Shown here: piece by piece, positions 6,226-10,791 of the stretch | How positions within the stretch are numbered: the first letter of the stretch is position 1 | Layout: every line of letters starts with the position of its first letter | Assembly (NCBI GenBank): GCA_937874315.1 | Contig: CALNAE010000009.1 | Location: forward strand, 1 to 10,791 | Reading direction: 5' to 3' | Source: an uncultured Bifidobacterium sp. | GTDB taxonomy: Bacteria; Actinomycetota; Actinomycetes; Actinomycetales; Bifidobacteriaceae | DNA: 10,791 nt | Notes under the pieces: generated by a model | Seen by the model: only the letters and a program-made list of their open reading frames with translations | Databases searched by the model: none | What the model was told of the DNA's origin: nothing | Translations under genes and position numbers: made by a program

Positions 6226-6300
6226 GTGAAGTCTAGAGTCATGGTGTACCGCAGTGGGCGAGAAACGGCCCGCACGGCCGCAGGAGGCCGTGCGCTGTGA
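6226..6300 (+). CDS. 24-codon leader ORF overlapping the oppB start
   Basis: GTG 6226 opens a 24-residue frame ending at TGA 6298-6300, which overlaps the oppB GTG (6297-6299) as GTGA. The peptide begins MKSRVMVYRSGRE, ends AAGGRAL and is basic. It is not a membrane or secretion signal and resembles nothing I recognise. Its AAGGAG lies 6 nt upstream. The last third of the frame runs through the hairpin that holds the oppB Shine-Dalgarno, so translating it should open that site and hand ribosomes to oppB. The peptide itself may have no function. The alternative is that the frame is a chance product of a long untranslated leader, though chance does not readily explain a good Shine-Dalgarno and a stop exactly on the start codon. 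Confidence 0.5.
   Translation: MKSRVMVYRSGRETARTAAGGRAL
6271..6294 (+). promoter_or_regulatory. Hairpin holding the oppB Shine-Dalgarno
   Basis: CGCACGGCC (6271-6279) pairs perfectly with GGCCGTGCG (6286-6294) around the 6-nt loop GCAGGA. The oppB Shine-Dalgarno AGGAGG (6282-6287) occupies the loop and the first two bases of the descending arm. The start codon GTG is 2 nt after the stem. A 9-bp all-but-one GC stem should limit initiation at oppB unless it is opened by a ribosome on the leader ORF. Confidence 0.6.
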
Positions 6301-7280
6301 TCAAATACATTCTCAAACGCTGTTTCAATTACGTCATCATGCTGTTCATCGCCACGTCGATGACTTACTTCCTGGCCAGTGCGTTCATGGATCCTCGTTC
6401 GAATTACATGTCGCGCCATCCGCATCCGCCCATCGCCTCGATCAACCGTTCGCTCGACCTCGCGAACATCAATGATCAGACGTCTATCTTCGTTCGCTAT
6501 GGCCGTTGGCTCAAAGGCATCCTCACCCAATGGAACTGGGGACTGAGCCCCGAACAGTCGCCGATCAACACGGCCATCGGGCCTCGCATCCTCGCCTCGG
6601 TGCAGCTGGTCACCATCGCCACGGTGCTGTCCATCATCTTCGGCGTGAGCATCGGCGTCTACACGGCCATACGGCAGTACAAATGGCAGGATCGCACCCT
6701 CAATTCGCTGGCGACCTTCTTCCTGGTCATTCCCACGGCGGTGCTCGGCCTGGTGATCGTGTTCCTCGCCGTGAACCTGAACAACTCCATCGGACAGCGT
6801 ATCTTCTACGTCACCGGTCTGCACTCATATAGTGGCGGCAATCCGATATTTTGGGTGCTCGATCTCGTGCAGCATCTGATTCTGCCTACCATCGTGCTGA
6901 CGATTCCCGGCACCGTGAGCTATCATCTGACGCAGCGCACGTATCTGCTTGACACCATGAACGCCGATTATGTCCGTACGGCGCGTGCCAAGGGACTCCC
7001 GCTCAACAAGGCCATTCGCAAGCATGCGCTGCGCACCTCGCTGATTCCCACCGCCGTCGATGTGGCCTTCTCCATCGCGAGCATCTTCACCGGCGCGGTC
7101 ATCACCGAAACCGTCTTCGCCATCAACGGGCTGGGCAGCTATTTCGTTCAGGCAATCGGTGACAACGATATCAACGGTTCCGTGGCCATCGCGGCGTTCG
7201 GCGGCGTCTGCACCCTGACCGGTGCGCTCTTCGCCGACATCTTCTCGGCCTGGCTCGACCCGAGAATTCGACTGAGCTGA
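6297..7280 (+). CDS. oppB: Oligopeptide ABC transporter permease, OppB/DppB type
   Basis: Inner-membrane permease of a peptide importer (binding-protein-dependent transport family). At 327 residues it fits the OppB class. Residues 1-30 form the first membrane helix, followed by a ~65-residue extracellular part (about 31-95). Five further helices lie near 98-122, 137-160, 190-207, 252-274 and 295-317. The cytoplasmic EAA loop that docks on the ATPase is YVRTARAKGLPLNKAIRKHAL (225-245). The start is GTG 6297 with AGGAGG 9 nt upstream; the frame is open a little further up but has no start codon before the TAG at 6234-6236. Its start overlaps the stop of a mini-ORF, so translation is probably coupled. 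It is followed by a 19-codon mini-ORF and then oppC. Substrate is likely peptides, but nickel or sugar importers use the same permease family. Confidence 0.92.
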   Translation: MIKYILKRCFNYVIMLFIATSMTYFLASAFMDPRSNYMSRHPHPPIASINRSLDLANINDQTSIFVRYGRWLKGILTQWNWGLSPEQSPINTAIGPRILASVQLVTIATVLSIIFGVSIGVYTAIRQYKWQDRTLNSLATFFLVIPTAVLGLVIVFLAVNLNNSIGQRIFYVTGLHSYSGGNPIFWVLDLVQHLILPTIVLTIPGTVSYHLTQRTYLLDTMNADYVRTARAKGLPLNKAIRKHALRTSLIPTAVDVAFSIASIFTGAVITETVFAINGLGSYFVQAIGDNDINGSVAIAAFGGVCTLTGALFADIFSAWLDPRIRLS

Positions 7281-7295
7281 AAGGGAGTCAGAGAG

Positions 7296-7355
7296 ATGAA
7301 CGATTCGAATACAGCATCAGCCAGCACCGTGACGCGAAGAGGAGGCCAACGATGA
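7296..7355 (+). CDS. 19-codon mini-ORF overlapping the oppC start
   Basis: ATG 7296 opens a 19-residue frame beginning MNDSNTASAS and ending TRRGGQR. Its TGA (7353-7355) overlaps the oppC ATG (7352-7354) as ATGA. GGGAG at 7283-7287 lies 8 nt upstream. The oppC Shine-Dalgarno AGAGGAGG (7338-7345) lies within the frame, read as part of R-G-G codons. The peptide is Ser/Thr-rich and then basic, with no known relative that I can name. The arrangement repeats that seen before oppB, so a coupling role for translation of oppC is the natural reading. A spurious frame cannot be excluded at this length. Confidence 0.45.
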   Translation: MNDSNTASASTVTRRGGQR

Positions 7356-8296
7356 GCACCGAGGCCATGATCCCCACCGAGATTCCGTCAGACCCGGACG
7401 CCGAAACCGCGAACACGAAATCCGAATTCAAACGTACCGGCCGCCTCACCTTGTACGTCCGGCGTTTCTTGCGCCGGCCATCGGCGGTGGTCGGTTTGGT
7501 GATGCTCGCCGTGCTGGTGTTCTTCGCGCTGTTCGGCGGTCATTTCACCAAATGGGGCTATACGCAACCCGACTTCACGGCCTTGTCGGACCCGCCGAGC
7601 GCGGAGCATTGGCTGGGCACCACGACCGGCGGATCCGATCTGTATGCGCTGATCATCCGTGGTCTGGGCCGCTCGCTGTCCATCGGCTTCATCAGCTCCA
7701 TCTCCATCACGATCATTGCGGCCTTCATCGGCACGGCCATCGCCTATTTCGAGGGCGTCGTGGAGAAGGTCGGCATGTGGTTGCTCGACATGCTGCTGGT
7801 CGTGCCCTCCTTCCTGCTCATCGCCCTGATCATCAGCGGTTCGAGCGGTGGCAACGACTGGGTCTGGCTGATCTTCGGTTTGACGGCATTCGGCTGGGTC
7901 GGCTATGCGCGTACCCTACGCACGTTGACGCTGAGCTTGCGCGAACGTGAATACATCAAGGCCGCGAAATACATGGGAGTGTCGGCGTTCCGCATCATCG
8001 CGCGCCATCTTATTCCCAATCTCGGTTCGGTGCTGGTCATCAACACGGTGCTCGGCGTTGTCTCCGCGGTGAATAGCGAGACCGCGCTGAGCTTCCTGGG
8101 ACTGGGCATCAAGGCCCCCGATACCTCTTTGGGAACCTTGCTCAACAATGGCCAGAGCATCATTCTCACCGCTCCTTGGGTGCTGTTGTTCCCCTCCATC
8201 GTGCTGATCATGCTCACCTTCTCGGTACAGCTCATCGGCGATGGGCTGCGTGACGCCATCGATCCGTATTCGCGTTCGGCAGGAAAGGCTGAGTAA
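7352..8296 (+). CDS. oppC: Oligopeptide ABC transporter permease, OppC/DppC type
   Basis: Second membrane subunit of the peptide importer, 314 residues. A ~45-residue hydrophilic N-terminus leads to the first helix (45-62). HWLGTTTGGSDLYA (87-100) is the conserved OppC segment that in relatives reads GTDxxGRD. Five more helices follow near 110-132, 143-162, 169-186, 225-243 and 272-295. The EAA loop is REREYIKAAKYMGVSAFRII (197-216) and contacts one ATPase half. AGAGGAGG lies 6 nt before ATG 7352. The start lies inside the stop of a mini-ORF, and the stop TAA shares one base with the oppDF start (TAATG), so oppC and oppDF are tightly coupled. Together with OppB it forms the membrane channel. 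Confidence 0.93.
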   Translation: MSTEAMIPTEIPSDPDAETANTKSEFKRTGRLTLYVRRFLRRPSAVVGLVMLAVLVFFALFGGHFTKWGYTQPDFTALSDPPSAEHWLGTTTGGSDLYALIIRGLGRSLSIGFISSISITIIAAFIGTAIAYFEGVVEKVGMWLLDMLLVVPSFLLIALIISGSSGGNDWVWLIFGLTAFGWVGYARTLRTLTLSLREREYIKAAKYMGVSAFRIIARHLIPNLGSVLVINTVLGVVSAVNSETALSFLGLGIKAPDTSLGTLLNNGQSIILTAPWVLLFPSIVLIMLTFSVQLIGDGLRDAIDPYSRSAGKAE

Positions 8297-10470
8297 TGAC
8301 CAACGCATCAGAAACAACCACCGATGGCGCGTCACAGCGTCCGCAAGGTACCGTGACGGGGGCATCGCGATCCGAGGGCTTCGTCCGCACGAGGACCACG
8401 CGGCGCGACGAGAAACCGGTGTTGAGCGTGCGTGACCTCAACGTCTCCTTCGCATCGGAGGCGGGTACGGTGCGCGCCGTGCGCGGTATGAACTTCGATC
8501 TGTATCGTGGCAAGACGCTCGGTATCGTGGGGGAGTCCGGTTCCGGCAAGTCTGTGACCTCGATGTCCATCATGGGACTGCTTGACAAGAACGCGCACGT
8601 CACGGGTTCGATCTGCTGGCATGGTGAGGAACTGCTCACCAAAGACGATCTGGCGATGAGCGAGATCCGCGGCAAAGGCATCGCCATGGTCTTCCAGGAT
8701 CCGTTGTCCGCGCTGACCCCGGTCTTCTCCATCGGCGACCAGATCAAAGAGGCCCTAGTCGTTCACAATCCGCATATGAAGGAGCGGCAGATCCACGACA
8801 GGTCGATCGAATTGCTCGACCTCGTGGGCATCCCGGAGCCCGAAAGCCGTCTCAAATCCTTCCCCTACCAGTTCTCAGGCGGTATGCGGCAGCGTGTGAT
8901 GATCGCCATGGCCATCGCCAACGATCCCGATGTCATCATTGCCGACGAGCCGACCACCGCGTTGGACGTCACCATCCAGGCGCAGGTGCTTGATGTCTTG
9001 AAGAAGGCACAGCGTGAAACCGGCGCCGCCGTCATCTTCATCACCCATGACCTCGGTGTGATCGCAGGCATCGCCGACGACATCATCGTGATGTATGCGG
9101 GCCGCCCGGTGGAAAGCGCACCTGTCGACGACATATTCGACCATCCGGCCATGCCTTATACCATGGGTTTGCTCGGTGCCGTACCACGCTCCGATCGTGA
9201 GCGCGCCGGACGGCTGGTGCCCATCCCGGGTTCTCCGACGAATCTCGTCGATCTGCCCAAGGGGTGCCCGTTCGCGGAGCGTTGCCCGTTGGCCATCGAC
9301 GTCTGCCGCCAGAGCGAGCCGTCCTTGAAACCCATTCCGGGGCGTCCGGGGCAATTCGCCGCCTGCCATCGCGCCGATGAGATCGTGGAACGGGGACTCG
9401 TCTTCTCCGATGTCTACACGGTGGGCAAGGGTGTGGTCTCCAAATTCGCCGGCGTACCACGCGAACAGCGGGCCGTGGCGCTTGATGTGCGTGGGCTGGT
9501 CAAGACCTTCCCATTGACTGCCGGTGGCTTCCTGCGTCGCAAAGTGGGGGAGGTTCATGCCGTCGATGGGGTGAACCTCGAGATACGCGAGGGGGAGACT
9601 CTGGCTCTGGTCGGAGAATCGGGTTCGGGTAAGTCGACGACGTTGAGCGAGATCATGGGCTTCAAGAAGCCGCAGGACGGATCCGTCAACATCTTCGGCG
9701 TCGACGTGGACGAGCATCTGGCGCGTTCCAAACGACGTGAGCTACGTGGCATGGTGCAGTACATCTTCCAGGATCCGATGAGCTCGCTGGATCCGCGTCT
9801 GCCCATCTACGACATTCTTGCAGAACCGATGAAGGCTCAACACAAGAGCCATGAGGAAATACGCGTGCGCATCGAGGAACTGATGAAGCTCGTGGAGCTC
9901 AATCCCGATCAGGTCGATCGTTTCCCCACACAGTTCTCCGGTGGTCAGCGCCAGCGCATCGCTATCGCGCGCGCCCTTGCCGTCAGCCCGAAACTGCTGC
10001 TGCTCGACGAACCGGTATCGGCCTTGGATGTCTCGATCCAGGCCGGTGTCATCAACCTGCTGGAGGATCTGCAGAACAAGCTCGGCATCGCCTACCTGTT
10101 CGTGGCCCACAACCTGTCGGTGGTTCGTCACATCTCGAATCGCATCGCGGTCATGTATCTGGGGAGAATCGTCGAAAGCGGCTCGACCGCGGAGGTCTTC
10201 CTGCATCCAATGCATCCGTACACTGATGCATTGCTATCCGCGGTTCCGGTGCCTGATCCGAGAGTCGAGCGCACCCGCAAACGCTTGGTACTGCAGGGCG
10301 AGTTGCCCAGCCCATCCGAAACGTTCAAAGGTTGCCCCTTCGCGGGGCGATGCCCGCTGTTCGCCTCACTGAGCAAGGAGAAGCAACAGCGCTGCCTGAA
10401 CGAACGACCGATGCTCACCGTAAGGCAGGGCGCCGATCCCGATCACATGGTGGCTTGCCACTACGCGTGA
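8296..10470 (+). CDS. oppDF: Fused peptide ABC transporter ATPase (OppD-OppF in one chain)
   Basis: A 724-residue protein with two complete ABC ATPase domains, replacing the separate OppD and OppF. An unstructured, Thr/Arg-rich stretch of about 40 residues comes first. Half 1: Walker A GESGSGKS (79-86), signature FSGGMRQR (193-200), Walker B VIIADEP (213-219), switch His H251. Half 2: Walker A GESGSGKST (440-448), signature FSGGQRQR (547-554), Walker B LLLLDEP (567-573), H605. Each half ends with the peptide-transporter C-terminal region (PGSPTNLVDLPKGCPF at 311-326 and the matching part near 668-682) and a four-cysteine set: C324, C330, C337, C357 and C680, C686, C700, C721. Related DppD/OppD proteins can bind an iron-sulfur cluster with such cysteines. 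Both nucleotide sites look competent. The start overlaps the oppC stop by one base. Such fusions are common in actinobacteria. Confidence 0.94.
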   Translation: MTNASETTTDGASQRPQGTVTGASRSEGFVRTRTTRRDEKPVLSVRDLNVSFASEAGTVRAVRGMNFDLYRGKTLGIVGESGSGKSVTSMSIMGLLDKNAHVTGSICWHGEELLTKDDLAMSEIRGKGIAMVFQDPLSALTPVFSIGDQIKEALVVHNPHMKERQIHDRSIELLDLVGIPEPESRLKSFPYQFSGGMRQRVMIAMAIANDPDVIIADEPTTALDVTIQAQVLDVLKKAQRETGAAVIFITHDLGVIAGIADDIIVMYAGRPVESAPVDDIFDHPAMPYTMGLLGAVPRSDRERAGRLVPIPGSPTNLVDLPKGCPFAERCPLAIDVCRQSEPSLKPIPGRPGQFAACHRADEIVERGLVFSDVYTVGKGVVSKFAGVPREQRAVALDVRGLVKTFPLTAGGFLRRKVGEVHAVDGVNLEIREGETLALVGESGSGKSTTLSEIMGFKKPQDGSVNIFGVDVDEHLARSKRRELRGMVQYIFQDPMSSLDPRLPIYDILAEPMKAQHKSHEEIRVRIEELMKLVELNPDQVDRFPTQFSGGQRQRIAIARALAVSPKLLLLDEPVSALDVSIQAGVINLLEDLQNKLGIAYLFVAHNLSVVRHISNRIAVMYLGRIVESGSTAEVFLHPMHPYTDALLSAVPVPDPRVERTRKRLVLQGELPSPSETFKGCPFAGRCPLFASLSKEKQQRCLNERPMLTVRQGADPDHMVACHYA

Positions 10471-10642
10471 TCCCAGTCCGACGGACCGATGGCCACAAGT
10501 CTGAAAGCCCGCGAATGCATAACATACGTCATTGTCGTCCGGAAACTTAGATTCCGGCGGTGATGGGGACGGCATGCGAATAATCGCATGTCGGGTTGCT
10601 CCAGGAGCTCCTGACCTGGAGCACAATGAGAGGAGATACAGG
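10471..10642 (+). other. Intercistronic region with three hairpins ahead of oppA
   Basis: There is no gene in these 172 bp. Three stem-loops follow each other. Hairpin 1: CCGGAA/TTCCGG, 10539-10544 with 10552-10557. Hairpin 2: a 10-bp stem, 10570-10579 with 10584-10593, with one G-U pair and loop ATAA. Hairpin 3: a perfect 9-bp stem, TGCTCCAGG (10597-10605) with CCTGGAGCA (10615-10623), ending 7 nt before the oppA Shine-Dalgarno. None has a U-tract. They are better read as mRNA processing or stability elements, or partial attenuators, than as full terminators. Confidence 0.6.
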
Positions 10643-10791
10643 ATGAACACAAGAAAGAGCAAGGCCCTCGCGGCGCTTTCCGCAGCGGCGGCGGTAGCCA
10701 TGCTGTTGTCGGCATGCGGTGGGTCGTCGAGCTCATCACAGTCGGGCTCGACCAATTACGTCGAACCTTCGTCAGGCATTCCTTCGTCCTA
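10643..10791 (+). CDS. oppA: Oligopeptide-binding lipoprotein OppA, N-terminal part (3' end outside window)
   Basis: Only the first 49 codons are inside the window. They encode a lipoprotein signal peptide: basic N-terminus MNTRKSK, an Ala-rich hydrophobic core (8-22) and the lipobox LSAC with lipidated C25, then a Gly/Ser linker GGSSSSSQSGS. The protein should therefore be anchored outside the membrane as the substrate-binding subunit. Identity as the solute-binding protein (family 5) is inferred from its place after oppB, oppC and oppDF, because the binding domain is not visible. AGGAG (10631-10635) is 7 nt upstream of ATG 10643. It is separated from oppDF by 172 bp with three hairpins, which would allow an expression level different from that of the membrane subunits; binding proteins are normally made in excess. 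Confidence 0.8.
   Translation, partial: MNTRKSKALAALSAAAAVAMLLSACGGSSSSSQSGSTNYVEPSSGIPSS

Noticed and set aside
8875..9717. A 280-codon minus-strand open frame.
   Set aside because: It is antisense to both ATPase domains of oppDF and its composition is that of a shadow frame (His/Asp/Arg-rich).
10562..10582. A 6-codon frame in the oppDF-oppA gap.
   Set aside because: It is too short, has a poorly spaced GG-rich stretch instead of a proper Shine-Dalgarno, and its stop does not reach oppA.
1..10791. CRISPR arrays, insertion sequences, phage genes, or a novel defence system.
   Set aside because: No regular spaced repeats, transposase, integrase, terminal repeats or nuclease-like proteins are seen. 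Every large gene belongs to a known housekeeping or transport family.

Overview
The window reads as chromosomal DNA of a high-GC Gram-positive bacterium, most likely a Bifidobacterium. The grounds are the gene order trigger factor - ClC-type channel - clpP1 - clpP2 - clpX, a pair of ClpP paralogues as in actinobacteria, an acidic Ala/Glu-rich trigger-factor tail, and an oligopeptide ABC importer whose two ATPases are fused. The assignment rests on recognised gene order and protein sequence, not on a database search.

Left part (1-4956, all +): the 3' end of tig, closed by a perfect 15-bp hairpin; a variant ClC-family membrane protein; then clpP1, clpP2 and clpX. Trigger factor folds nascent chains, while ClpX unfolds substrates and feeds them to a mixed ClpP1P2 chamber, so this is a protein quality-control block with an anion channel gene inserted in it. 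clpP1 and clpP2 are tightly coupled. clpX follows after a 107-bp gap that carries a 14-bp hairpin.

Middle (4957-6225): a convergent gap of 139 bp with no convincing terminator; an ArsR-like winged-helix regulator on the minus strand; then an intergenic region of about 515 bp, partly AT-rich and rich in inverted repeats, between that regulator and the peptide-transport genes. The divergent layout suggests that the regulator controls the transporter.

Right part (6226-10791, all +): an oligopeptide/dipeptide ABC importer in the order oppB, oppC, oppDF (fused ATPases), oppA (start only, with a lipoprotein signal). Two unannotated mini-ORFs stand out. One of 24 codons ends on the start codon of oppB (GTGA overlap); one of 19 codons ends on the start codon of oppC (ATGA overlap). 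Each has a good ribosome binding site of its own and contains the Shine-Dalgarno of the next gene. Ahead of oppB, that Shine-Dalgarno also lies in a perfect 9-bp GC hairpin that a ribosome on the mini-ORF would open. Three consecutive hairpins without U-tracts lie between oppDF and oppA. These layers of post-transcriptional structure in the opp operon are the least ordinary part of the window. The protein families themselves are well known.
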